A stretch of DNA of 64,000 bases, from NCBI GenBank assembly GCA_963082975.1, contig OY720347.1, positions 32,691,398-32,755,397 of the forward strand, written 5' to 3'. The translations under genes and the position numbers were made by a program. This document shows, in pieces, positions 49,078 to 60,717 of the stretch. Every line of letters begins with the position of its first letter. The stretch's first letter is position 1. The notes under the pieces were generated by a model. The model was given only the letters and a program-made list of their open reading frames with translations, was not told where the DNA came from and did not search any database. This stretch comes from Labia minor (lineage: Eukaryota > Arthropoda > Insecta > Dermaptera > Spongiphoridae).

Positions 49078-50041
49078 TTTTATTTACGGCCCGGTAGAAC
49101 CGGGCGTTCAGAGCGTGTATGGACGAAGGCTAATCAGAGGAGGCGGCCACTACAATCGCAAAAAATTGTCGATGATATAAACATTTAAATTTCAAGATTA
49201 GCACGAAAAAAAAATTTAAATAGAAAATTTTTTATTTTCATTTTTTTTTCTAAACGTTAAATTTAAATGTTAAAAATAAATTTTAGGTATAAAAAATTCA
49301 AAAGAACTCAAAAAACCATCTCCAATATATGGTTAAATTTGGTTTTACTGATAATACTAGGCAAAAGATTTTTGCAACTTGTAAAGCCTTCTATAACAAG
49401 GCTAGGAAATACACTAACTGACACTAACAAAAGGATGAAATTATGAACAGGTTTTCTTCAGTTTTAACGTAGATGGGGTGGTTAAATTTTGATATTGCAT
49501 GGGAAAAGTGAAATTTTTATGTAATTAAAAGTTAGTTACCTATATTAAAGAAAAAAATAACATTTATAAATAAAAAAATTAGGTGGAAAAATTTTAAGAC
49601 TTAAATAATTAAATAAACACTGAATTTTTTTTATAATGTTTTACTACTTATGTCTAAATGCATGTTTATAATTTCTCTTTTTATAAATATTTTTTGAGTT
49701 TGATGTAAAGAAATATAAATTTTATAAATTTTGTATTTGGAAAGAATATTTTTTAATTTATCGAAATATTAAGGAAATTATAAAAAAAATTCAATACGAA
49801 AAAGCAGCTGGTTTTTTCAAACGAGGGAGATGCAAGAGAGGGGAAGGTCGGCCAATGGCGTCTTTACCTCTATCCCATCTCCCAATTATATTTCTAAAAA
49901 ATCCTTTAGAATAGCATTATTAATATAAGGTTATATAATTTAGAGATACACTAAAAAGGTTTTTATATATATAATTTAATTAATATTTATTTTAATTATA
50001 AAAAATTAAAAAATTGAAAAAAATTATTATCAATTATTTTG

Positions 50042-51352
50042 ATCATATCTAAGACTACTTCTTGCCTAGAGGTACTCCTGGTTATATCTTTGCCACAATA
50101 AAAATCAACATTATAACAATATTCACTAGGACCGCATAGGGCCCATAATTTGTAGCCAAGGCGTATTGGATTTCCTTTTATGAACTGTTTCAGGCTATTA
50201 TGGCCAAATTATTTTATTATCATTTCATCTCTACGGCTAAATTTTCTTCAAATACTCCAAATTGATTGAAAGAATTTTGAATTTTATTTAAAAGGGGACG
50301 AATTTTAAAACATTTATTAGTTTTACATTCTTTAACAAGTTTGTTATCGTTAAAATCGTGATATTTTTTGATAGCGATTCCTAGGCATAGCATTACGAAC
50401 CATATCTTCTTCTAAATCGTCTTCTTCGTACCAATAATTTTTCTCTGATGACAATATTTTGTACCCAGAAAATAAAAGCATCCCAAAGAAAATTTTTTAT
50501 TCTTCAATGGTTAAAATTAAAATTTATATCATTTTTTAATTCTTTGGCATATCTCAAGGTTTCGACTACATATATTTGAAAATACCGATTGTGAAAAATA
50601 TTTCAAAAATTTCTAAAGGCGTTTTCCCTTTAGATTAATTAATTTTTCGCCTAATTTAGAAATTGATTCTTTCCACTTGCAATATGTAGATTTTGATTTT
50701 CGCCAAGTCGCTTTATTGGGTTCGAATAATCGTTGTTTTTTATGTGGAATTTCTTAGATTTGCTTTTCATTAGATTGGAATTCTAGAGCAGTGATTCTCA
50801 ACCTATTTTTTACCGCGGCACACTTTTAACGGTTTAAAAATTTGGCGGCACACAAAGAAAAAAATAAGTGTAAAAGTTATTTACTTACCTATAAAAGACT
50901 GTGTAATATAGTTTATAATAATAATCAGGGGTCGGCACACTTGGTGATACTTAGAGCCATATTGAAAAATCGAAAATGTTTAAGAACCTGATCGCAAAAA
51001 CTTTTTATCTTTTTTTTACATACATATAAAATAAATAAGTACTTTTTCTAAATTTGAACTTTAGATTTGTAAAATTTGGCGGCACATTTTGAAAATCTCG
51101 CTGCACACAAAAGTGCCGCGGCACAAGGGTTGGGAATCACTGTTCTAGAGTATCTGGAACATCCGAAACTTCGACAAGACCTATTCCATTTTCATCTCCT
51201 TCATCTTTATCAATTAGTTCGTCAGGTTCTGGAGGCAACACTATAACTTCTACAGGCTCCTTATCTTCTTCTAAATCATGTAAAAATTCTTCACTATTAA
51301 CAAGATCAGTTAACTCTTCAAGTGTAAAAAATATTTTTACATTTGAGAACAT
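50042..51352 (-). pseudogene. piggyBac transposase pseudogene, split by a MITE
   Basis: On the minus strand an N-terminal acidic region (51,352-51,143: VNSEEFLHDLEED and LPPEPDELIDKDEGDEN) is followed, after the MITE at 50,789-51,142, by KATWRKSKSTYCKW and then the strongly conserved block GNPIRLGYKLWALCGPSEYC and GKDITRSTSRQEVVLDMI of the DDE_Tnp_1_7 catalytic domain. Stops and frameshifts interrupt it repeatedly, and the C-terminal part is not recognisable. It is a long-dead copy. Confidence 0.85.
50789..51142. mobile_element. hAT MITE inserted in the piggyBac copy
   Basis: The 354-bp element starts CAGTGATTCTCAACC, ends GGTTGGGAATCACTG, and is flanked by a perfect 8-bp duplication TTCTAGAG (50,781-50,788 and 51,143-51,150). 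GGCGGCACA and TGCCGCGGCAC motifs lie near its ends. Its position inside the piggyBac reading frame dates it after that copy. Confidence 0.95.
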
Positions 51353-51572
51353 TTCAACGAATAGAAAGGAAAAAAAGGAAGTAAGGCAGCGAGAATCGAA
51401 GTTATACTAAGCAGAGAAAAAAAATATTTTTATAACTGATAGTCCCAGTGATCTCATTTGTGATCAGTAAATTATTACTAATAATTTTAGAAAATGAAAC
51501 ATTTTTTAAAAATAAATACATTTTATTATTCTTTATTTTATTATTTTTTAAGATGTAAAAAAATGAGAAATA

Positions 51573-52383
51573 CAGTAGAAGTCCATTATAGTCCGGCCTC
51601 CAACAGTCCGGAATGCCCGATAGTCCGGCATCGCTCCGGAAAATTGTAAAAATATTGGTTTTCTCCAAAAGTGTGTCTTTAAAGCAAATAAAAACGCTCG
51701 AGAGCTATTCCCCTTTTGTGATAGGTAAATTTTCAAAACCCAGGGCTTGCACACTTGCCTGTCCAAAACGATGCTCAATCAAATGCGTGGATGACTGTGT
51801 CCTCTTTAAAGACTGTTTTTTTCACCACTTTGTGCCTGAGATCAAGGAATCCTTCAAAAGCCTTGGTCTACCAGAAGATACTAAAGCCATCCTTCTTTTG
51901 GACAATTGCAAAGCCCACCTGCCAGTAGATGAGTTAGTTTCTGGAAATATTGTTGCTCCTCTGCTCCCACTTAACATAAAATCTTTGATTCAACCCATGG
52001 ACCAAGGGGTTATTCAAAATTTTAAATGCTTTTATAGAATGTCTTTTATTCAAGGCCTGTTAAATGCCGACTGTGACTAGCTACAGTGCTTCAGAAATTA
52101 TTGTGATTTCCATATCATTAGAAATAAATTTTATACTAAACGCCAAAAGTCAAGAAAACAAAAAGACTCGTGACTTTTTTAAATCAAAGTGAAATATTTT
52201 TTACAGTACGTGTAATACATTATATGAAATGTAAAATAAACTTTTTTGTATGTATTTGCCTACTGTATTTTTAGTTTAATTATTAACCTAATTGTTCTTA
52301 TAATTACCGCCCGATAATCCGGAATTTCCGGTAGTCCGGCACCGAGCCGGTCCCGAACGTGCCGGATTATCGGACTTCTACTG
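51573..52383 (+). mobile_element. pogo/Tigger-type DNA transposon, internally deleted
   Basis: The 811-bp element has near-perfect termini (CAGTAGAAGTCCATTATAGT on the left; its counterpart CGGACTTCTACTG on the right) and a TA duplication on each side (51,571-51,572 and 52,384-52,385). Both ends are rich in AGTCCGG/CCGGA motifs. It keeps a transposase fragment (next entry). Confidence 0.95.
51613..52080 (+). pseudogene. Tigger/Jerky-like transposase fragment
   Basis: The useful homology is in the second half: AILLLDNCKAHLP (second catalytic Asp) and PLNIKSLIQPMDQGVIQNFK (third catalytic Asp) of the DDE_1 domain. The N-terminal helix-turn-helix region and first catalytic Asp are missing, replaced by frame read through terminal-repeat DNA. 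It cannot encode an active enzyme. Confidence 0.85.
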
Positions 52384-53454
52384 TATATGGGATATGAGGT
52401 ATATATGATTATATAAAAAAAAAACGCAGTGAAGGCGAAAATTAGAGATATTCAAAAATTTATTTAAAATAGTAAATAATAATAAAACCAAGTAAAAAAA
52501 TGATTTTAGATACTATATTTCTTCTAGATTCATAACATATAAATTAATTTTAGTAATTGTTTGAAACTTCGTCATATGAGATCACTGGGACTTGATGGGT
52601 TAATGCAATTTGTTTGCAATATTTTATACATTTTGTTATTAAATTTATTTTTTCGTATTATAAATGATTAATTTATTGCCAAAATGACAATAAAATGTTA
52701 ACCACACATCCTTCCTCACCCTACCATTGTATTTTTCTAATTCTAGGTCTTCATTATTTCCTACTTTCAATTAAAATTAGATTTACCTCAAAAGCATAAA
52801 GCGAATAATACCCATAATTAATCATCAAATGTCATAACTATTATACCATTTATTCACTTAAGTTATTTTAATTATTAACAAAAAAATATTTATATTTATA
52901 AATATTTTGAAAAAGTAACCATAAAAAAACTAAATTAGATAAATATAAAACATACAATGATTTATTTTCAATATGATAAGATACTCAGAACCCTATTGTA
53001 TTTTATTTTATTATCATTATTATCAAACACGCGAATAGTAAAGGACAGTTGTCGCATACACGTGCTTTTTAAGAGCTATAACTATAATTAAATAAAATAA
53101 CCTATGATTAATCATCAAAATATGTTTTTAACAATTCTTTAGTGTTCTGAACAAATATCGCCAAAATGTACTTTATAACACTTATTTGTCGCTTTATATA
53201 TATACTATCAATACAATCAATAAATTAATCAACACGCTGATTTTATTTTAAAAAAGTCGAATTGGCAGTCGTGGGACTGGCCGACAGAAGTGAAAACTTG
53301 TGCGTAAGAAATTTGAAAGCAGACGGAATGCGCACCAGCTTCACGAGAAAAATGAAATTTATATACGTATATATATATATATATATAAAATTCATAATTA
53401 TTTTTTTCAGCAAACTGATTATTATTACAAAAATATTAAAAATACGATGTGTAT

Positions 53455-53585
53455 GAATATATATATATATGTCTGTCTGTCTGTCTGTCTGTCTGTGTGT
53501 GTGTCTGTCAAATACTCAAAAACTACCCGTCCGATTGCGATGAAACTTTCAGGGATTGTTGTGGGCGTCCCAGGGAAGGTTTTAG
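53455..53585 (+). repeat. (CTGT)n-cored repeat D
   Basis: A CTGT/TGTC run (about 53,468-53,510) is followed by ACCCGTCCGATTGCGATGAA and ACTTTCAGGGATTGTTGTGG. The arrangement resembles that of repeats A and B, in which a short tandem run precedes a conserved GATGAAA-type block, but the sequence is different. There is only one copy in the window. Confidence 0.5.
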
Positions 53586-53999
53586 TGTAGTTAAATCCAA
53601 AATTAATTTATCCAAAATTAATTTAATTAGTAATATTTTGGTAAAAGTCTATTTATGGTTACCATGGTTACATTGAAAAATTTACAATAAATAAATAAAA
53701 ATAATTGGAAATCTTTTCAACTTATTATTTTGATAAATTTTATTAATATTTTTAATTTTTTTTAAACTGCCAAAATAACATACCCATAATAATAGTTGTA
53801 ATAAAAATAAAAATATAAATCACAATGTAAGTAAAATATTGAATCGTTTTATTTATATTGTTTCAATTATTGTTTGAATATTTATTAAATTTATATATAG
53901 ATTAATTTACATGTTTAAATGTATATTTAATAAATTTATTTATTGATTCTTAATATTAATAATTCCAATTACTTTCTTGAAATTTTTTTTTATTTAAAA

Positions 54000-54500
54000 G
54001 CATATTCAGCATATCTCGCAAATTTGAATTGGATTAAATAACATATATTAATTTAAATTAAATTAAATTAATTCAATTATAAATTAAAATTAATAAATAA
54101 TATTTATTAAACCAGCGAAAGTTTGGCTCTTTTTTGATGGCACCACGTCACATGTTGGCGCGTGAGATTTCCAGTGTTAAAAAAATTAATTCTGGTACTT
54201 TCAGCAATTCAATTTTCGATGTTGAGATTTTGATGTTTTTGATGTTATAAATAATATTTATTAAATTATAATTTAATTAATTTAATTTAATTTAAATTAA
54301 TAAATATTATTTAATCAAATTCAAATTTGCGAGATAGTCGAGTGGATAGTGGAGTGTTTGGCTCTTTGTTGATGGCACCACGTCACGTGTTGGCGCGTAA
54401 GATTTCCAGTGTTAAAAAATTAATTCTGGTACTTTCAGCGATTCTATCAAGCTCAAATTCTATATATAGCAGTTTTATACAATTATTAATCCTGTGAAAA
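54000..54500 (+). repeat. Dispersed repeat B, two partial copies
   Basis: Two head-to-tail partial copies begin near 54,010 and 54,320. Each has the ATCTCGC/GCGAGATAGT start block and the GTTTGGCTCTT, TGATGGCACCACGTCAC and GTTAAAAAATTAATTCTGG blocks. They lack the dinucleotide core and the 3' part found in full copies. Confidence 0.7.
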
Positions 54501-54606
54501 ATTATCAAACATATATCTTTATTTTTACGGTCACACACACACACACATATTTAAAAATTAATTTATTAAAATATATATTATATAATATATTATATATAGT
54601 ATATAA

Positions 54607-54643
<37 letters not shown>

Positions 54644-54954
54644 GAAATTAATTTTAAATTATATAAATATATTAGAAATTAATTTAATATAATTTAACAC
54701 ATAATAATATATTAAAATATTTTATTTTATATATACATAATTTAGTAATACTGATTATTAATGTAAATATAAATAATAATATTTAATATGGCAAATATGT
54801 AAAATTTTGTAAAGAATGTATCAGAAGTTTAGTGTCTAACATTCTGGCGTATTGCGCATGCGTATATCGGTCGGGTCGGTGTCGTTTTGGAATCTCACGC
54901 GAAATCTATATTTTTTCCCCATCCGCAAAAGTGCTCAACGCCGCTAAAGAAGTT

Positions 54955-55100
54955 TTCACTTCAAAAATAAGCTGGAGTGTCTCCACTCGACTATCTCGCA
55001 ATTTGAGAATTGGATTAAATAACATAATATATTATATTTAAATTAAATTTAATTAATTATAAATTATAAATAATAAATATTAAACCAGCGCATGTTTGAT
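54955..55100 (+). repeat. Dispersed repeat B, 5' fragment
   Basis: AGCTGGAGTGTCTCCACTCG through AAACCAGCGCATGTTTG matches the first 130 bp of the copy at 56,057. It stops exactly where repeat A begins (about 55,105), suggesting interruption by that repeat. Confidence 0.7.
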
Positions 55101-55103
55101 TTT

Positions 55104-55732
55104 TACCGACCGACGATAGTAAGGGAGGTATTGTTTTCACACCAAATTTCACATGTGGAGATTTTTACATATCTCCACGAATCATGCATGCATTTTCTTA
55201 ACAGAAAAAAGTATTTTTAGCATGTCTGTCCGTCCGTCCGTCCGTCCGTATAGATGTGTACAGCCTGAACGGGTCAACGGATTTTGATGAAATTTGGTAT
55301 ATTTACTTAATGCATCACTATGATGAATTGATCAACTTTTGGTGCAAATCCGGAAACCGGAAGTGCTAGTATTAGCGATCTACGATAGGAAGGGAAGGGT
55401 TATTTTCACACCAAATTTCACATGAGGAGATTTTTTACATATCACCACGAATCATGCACTTTATATTGGTTTTATCCTCGAGAAAATCATTTTTATTAGT
55501 TTTTTCAATTTAAAATTATATGACGTCATTCAGCCATTCATGACGTCACAGCCTTGTCTTACATATATATTATGAATAAAATAAAATTAAAAATATTTAT
55601 GTTATATCCATATCTGTTTTTTATTACATTAATAGATATATTAAAATTATATGAAATTGTTTCTGTAGCTGAAAATTAATTTACTTCAAAACGTCGGTCG
55701 GTTCGGACTTGGCCACAGGTCAACTTATTTAA
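55104..55732 (+). repeat. Dispersed repeat A, copy 1, with (CCGT)n core
   Basis: Runs from ACCGACCGACGATAGTAAG to CGTCGGTCGGTTCGGACTTG and CCACAGGTCAACTTAT, so both ends carry ACCGACCGAC-type motifs in opposite orientation. Inside, the CACACCAAATTTCACATG block with the CATATCTCCACGAATCATGC block occurs twice in the same direction, on either side of the CCGT run and the CAGCCTGAACGG-containing block. Confidence 0.8.
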
Positions 55733-56056
55733 TTGATTCACGGTTTGGCCTCCGTGGATATATACAAACACATATTTATAAAAATATTTTGACTTTATCC
55801 ATATCAATAAATCTATAATAGTAGAAAATAAACCATCCTTGTTGGGTGTCATAATTATGAAATTAAATTTTTACTTATTCCTTAATAAATTAAACATTCA
55901 TATAAAAATATATAATTTTCTAAAAAATAGATTTTTGAAAATTAAATTTAAATTTAAAATTGAATTACATATAAAATTAATATAATAATTATTAAAATAA
56001 ATAAAATATAATATTTTAATAATTCTATCTTCAGACTGATCATCACATGAGGAATT

Positions 56057-56697
56057 AGCTGGAGTGTCTCCACTCGACTATCTCGCAATTTGAATTGGAT
56101 TAAATAACATAATATATTATATTTAAATTAAATTTAATTAATTATAAATTATAAATAATAAATATTAAACCAGCGCATGTTTGGCTTTTTATTGATGGCA
56201 CCATGGCACGTGTTGGCGCGTGAGATTTGCAGTGTTAAAAAATTAATTCTGGTACTTTCAGCAATTCAATCAAGCTGAAATTCTATATATAGCAGTTTTA
56301 TACAATTATTAATCATGTGAAAAATTATCAAACATATATTTTTATTTTTACGGTCACTTTAGAGGAAAAAAAATCAAAACGTTGTAGGTAATGACCCTCT
56401 TCCGGTTGAGCTACATTTCTCAAAAGTTGATAGAAAACTATGAATTTTGAATAATGTCCATGTACCAAATTTCATCATTCTAGCTCAAACCGTTTTTGCG
56501 TAATCTTGTCTACATACATACACACACACACACACACATACACACACACACATACACACACACACATACACACACACACACAGACATTTTTCTCAACCTT
56601 AGTGAAAATGATTCAGGAACCTTCAAAACGTATAAAAACATCAAAATCTCAACATCGAAAATTTTCATGATCGCAATACTATCTCTGGCGAGATAGT
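56057..56697 (+). repeat. Dispersed repeat B, full copy, with (CA)n core
   Basis: From AGCTGGAGTGTCTCCACTCG to CTCTGGCGAGATAGT. The ends carry an inverted match (GACTATCTCGC near the start, GCGAGATAGT at the end). The CA run is at 56,518-56,582. The block before it (CTCAAACCGTTTTTGCGTAA) and the block after it (TTTTTCTCAACCTTAG) also flank the GT run of the copy at 10,719-11,327. Confidence 0.8.
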
Positions 56698-57489
56698 AAA
56701 AACAAAGACCGTAACGAATAATTATAGCTAGTATTTCTATATGTTATATATGTTTATAGGTACATTTTATAATTCTATTCTATCCAGTTTGAAAATCGAC
56801 ATATTAAGATAGGAATAAGAATAGAATCAAGTGTAATTCTTTGCTCGTTTATTTTCATTGTAACAGTCCTTTCAAAAAGTCTCTAAGGATGTCATTGAAT
56901 AAAGTAAGTTTTCATGTACTCTTTTTTCAAATTCGTAAATAAACGTTGGTCACCATCAATTATAAGACTATAGATGATAATTTATTACATTTCAGAATTA
57001 TGAAATATTTTACTCATATTTCAAAGCTTGATCTCTTAAATTAAAAAATAAAGATATAAATTTAAATCTTAACCTTATCTTAACTATTTTAATTTTGTAA
57101 TCTTTTTAATGAAGGCAATAAAAAGAGTAAATATAAATTAATATAAAAATATATATGATAATACTTCATATATATATATATATATAGTAAAAGAAAATAC
57201 TATGCGTATTAACAATAATCTAGCATCTTTGTAAATGTTATAAATCTCAAGTTATTAATATTAAATTTTTATTAAAAATAATCTGTCTTAGTAACATAAA
57301 TAAATAAATATAAACATTATTTATTTATATTTTTATTTTTCAAAATATAAAAACTATACTTTAATATAAGAAATACTGGTTAAAGAAAGGAAATGTATCT
57401 CAAAAAATTAAATTTAAATTTATTTTTTAAATAAATCTTATTTAAAAAATTTTTTTTTATAAGCTACTTCAATAAAAAAAAGCGATTTC

Positions 57490-57785
57490 TTTATGTTAAT
57501 TCAAATGACACCTTAACATTGAGCTTTTTCTTTCCACATGATTTCAAACTGTCATATGGTCCATCTTTAGTGTCTTTGCTATATCCTGACAGGTTGCGTG
57601 TAGACTTTTTCCTCCAATTGCAAAATTTTATCAACTTTATCAGGAACATCTTTGACATTGAAATTTCCGGAACGGAATCGATCAACCCTCTCCAGGGTCC
57701 TGCGTTCACTCATAACTATCTCAACAAGACTACAAATTTTTTGGAATGGTTTTGCAGCATATTTATTTTTTTTTATATTAAATAA
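57490..57785 (-). pseudogene. Mariner transposase N-terminal fragment
   Basis: On the minus strand, alternating frames read VDRFRSGNFNVKDV, then DIAKTLKMDHMTV, then KKLNVKVSFELT. These are the linker and second helix-turn-helix of a mariner transposase followed by a degenerate form of its conserved W-P-HEL motif. Frame changes occur between each block. No terminal repeats are identified. Confidence 0.7.
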
Positions 57786-58454
57786 GCATTACATTAGAGT
57801 TTTTGTCCAGATATTAAAAACATTTTAAAATCAATATGATTTTTTATGTGATCAACGAATTAGAAAACTATCTTGACCAAAAATGTCACCTTTTATAGTA
57901 TTTCTTTAATGTATTTCTAAAAATATTTATAGGATAACGATGTAATTTCAGCGGTTTGTCGACTGAAAAGGCAGATAAACACAGATTTTCATGTATGCTT
58001 GGACAGAAAATTATAATTCTATCACGTACAGTTATAATAATCATCATTTCCTGTCAATTAATCATATTATAATTTAATAATAAATACAAATAAGTACAAA
58101 TTATCATTATCACATCATTTATTACATTGGAAAACCCTTTATATATATATATATATATATATTATAATATACAGAAATTATCCAAATCAATTTTAATGTT
58201 TTTTTTCTAAAACAAAACAATGTTAAATTCCAATAATGGGTTGAAAATCACTGTCCTTAATATATCTTTCAAATCATTTCTTTATAATATTATTTTTTAA
58301 AAAAATAAAATCAATATTAAAATATTGATAATTTTACAAAAAAATTTTCAAAGAATTTTTTATTAAAAATTAAGGAATAGATATGAATTATATTAATAAT
58401 GATTTAATTGATTATTTTTCTATATTTAACTAAATGTGATCTTTTTTGTTTATT

Positions 58455-58572
58455 TGTAACTTATATCTATCTATCTCTGTGGCTCTACGGAACTCGAAAG
58501 TTCTTGCCCGCAGCAACCAGCTTCTCCAAGCATCCCTATTCTGAGCCACAACCCTCCAGTCCCTACCTTATT
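58455..58572 (-). mobile_element. LINE 3' end fragment
   Basis: On the minus strand it reads AWRSWLLRARTFEFRRATEI and ends in a GATAGATAGATATAA tail. This is the extreme C terminus and 3' tail of a non-LTR element of the kind seen at 60,430-60,490 (VVAAKNFRVDRYN). It does not overlap a gene. Confidence 0.7.
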
Positions 58573-58823
58573 TGTAACTTATAACTTTGTAGTATTTATT
58601 ATTATTTATTTTGTTCGGTATTTTACCTTTAAAAGAGTGAATTGACAAACAATATTCAATAAGTTGACCTGTGGCCAGGTCCGAACCGACCGACTGTTTG
58701 AAATAAATTAATTTCCAGCTACAGAAACAATTTCAAATAATTTTAATATATCTATTAATGTAATAAAAAACAGATATGGATACATAAATAATAAATAAAA
58801 CATTTTTAATTTTATTTTATTTA

Positions 58824-60717
58824 TCTATATATATAAAGGAGACTGTTTGTATGTATGTATGTAATTCGTTTACTTTTTTGCTGTCATAGTTTAATATGTT
58901 AAAATGTAAGTTATTTACATTTTAACATAAAATAGAAAATATATTATTTAAGGATTAAAGAATAAAAATAGAAAGTAAATTAGTGAATATTTTAAAAATT
59001 AGACAATTTGTGGAAATTGAAATAACTAAGAAATGAGAGGTGGAGGGGATGAGGAGAGAGGTGAGAGTGTGTGTGAGCGGGAGAGAGAGAGATTTAAAGT
59101 TTATATATAGTTCTCCGTGTTGTTCATTCAAGAGCCAGGCGTGGCCCACTGACTGGCGGACTCATTTTACACAATGTATATAACTAGCAATCAAAGAATT
59201 ATTATAATATTTAACTTTTTATTTTAAATTCTAATATTCAAATATCATTTCAATTAAATAATTTATTCTAAAAGTTCTCATTTTAATTAATATAATAAAA
59301 TATTTAAATCATATTTAACTTAAATTATTTTGTATTTATTCTTTCTATATTTGAATACTTCTTTTATTTTAAGGGAGGGAATTAACTATGATCTAAAAAA
59401 ATTAATAAATGAACTTAATAATAAAAAATCAAATAAATCCATTAATTTAAATTAATACTATTAATGAATGTATATATTGTTAATTTATCTTTAGTTTTAT
59501 CAATTCTTTTATACCGTTAAGTTTTATAAATTAATTTTTATAAATTGTCTCAAGTCTCTAACTTTGCATTTTCTAAAATTTTATTATAATTAAAAATATT
59601 CAATAAAAATCAAGCAATGAAATTAAAATATCAAAATGAAATGATCAAGAAATATTATACTCTATTATAACATATACAATACTTATAAACTATAGGCGGA
59701 GGAAATATTAGACGATATTATTGCGGGTTCATGCCAAATCGATCAACATTAATTAAGATATTTTCATTATGACAGATATTAAAAAAACCGCGAATTCAAT
59801 ATCTCTGTTCACTAATTATTTGTAGACTTTAGTAAAACCTACGCATGACTCAATAGATCCGGATAAACTTTTTCAAATTTTGATCTTAAAATTTATCTTG
59901 AAGGTAGTAAAGAAAGAGTAAGATGTGGAAATCAATTGTAAAATATTAGGTGACCCAGACGACTTAAATATAATAGGAGATTCGGCAATTGCAATTACAG
60001 ATAGCGAGGAAAAATTAATCGAGGTAGGAAAAGAGATGAGGTTTGAAATTAATAATGATAAATAAATATATTTAGAAACAAACAGGAGCAGTATTAACAT
60101 ACAAAATGTAGAATTTGAATATGTAGAAAAATTGAATGTAATCACGAAGGATAATAATATTTGAGAAGAATTGAAATCGAAGTTGCAATCGGAAAACGCC
60201 TGTTATCATGCAGTAAAGAGGCTTATCTCATCAAAATTATTATAAAAGGGAATGAAAATTAAAATATATAAAACAATTATTTTGTCTGTTGTATTATATG
60301 AGTGTTAGACATGGTCTATGATCTTTGGAGATGAGAGTGGATTCAGAGAATAGGATTCTCCCCAGCATTTATGGGCCAAAGAAAGATGAGTACATCAGGG
60401 AATGACGTACGAGAGATGGAATAGAGGCTCAGGATAAGGACACTTGGAGAAATGTGGTTGTAGCTGCCAAGAACTTTCGAGTAGATAGATATAACATATT
60501 CAATAATAATATATATAATTATTTTACTAAATAAATTAAAATATATTTTAAATAATCACACAATAAGAAATGAATGTTTTATGTTATACATTGTTTGAAA
60601 CAAAATGGATGAAAACCTTTTACTACTTTCAACCAAATACTATGTACCACTCGGGGGTACAGGGGGCGGAGCCCCCGTCTAGATGTGAAGAGCGACGAAG
60701 GAGCTCTGAGCAGCTAG
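58824..60717 (+). mobile_element. Helitron carrying a LINE fragment
   Basis: The 1,894-bp element starts TCTATATATATAAAGGAG, ends CTAG, and lies between A (58,823) and T (60,718), as Helitrons do. Near the 3' end is the GC-rich hairpin GGGGGCGGAGCCCCC (60,662-60,676). A second copy, inverted and shorter, is at 46,634-47,201. No RepHel gene is present, so it is non-autonomous. Its interior contains LINE reverse-transcriptase sequence (next entry). Confidence 0.82.
59815..60495 (+). mobile_element. LINE reverse-transcriptase fragment inside the Helitron
   Basis: Broken frames read [37 protein letters not shown] (the YADD box altered to DPDD), KIYKTIILSVVLY (thumb region) and finally AKNFRVDRYN with a GATAGATATAA tail. 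The family is the same as the fragment at 9,010-9,785, which shares most of these blocks. Confidence 0.8.

Larger units (their letters stand above)
51441..52591. repeat. 16-bp inverted repeat flanking the Tigger insertion
   Basis: GTCCCAGTGATCTCAT (51,441-51,456) is repeated exactly inverted at 52,576-52,591. The pair encloses the Tigger derivative and adjoins the 5' end of the piggyBac copy. It may be the terminal and subterminal repeats of that piggyBac or the ends of a second short element. No TTAA duplication is evident. Confidence 0.6.

Noticed and set aside
56496-56696. Frame encoding His-Thr repeats
   Set aside because: It is a translation of the (CA)n core of repeat B.
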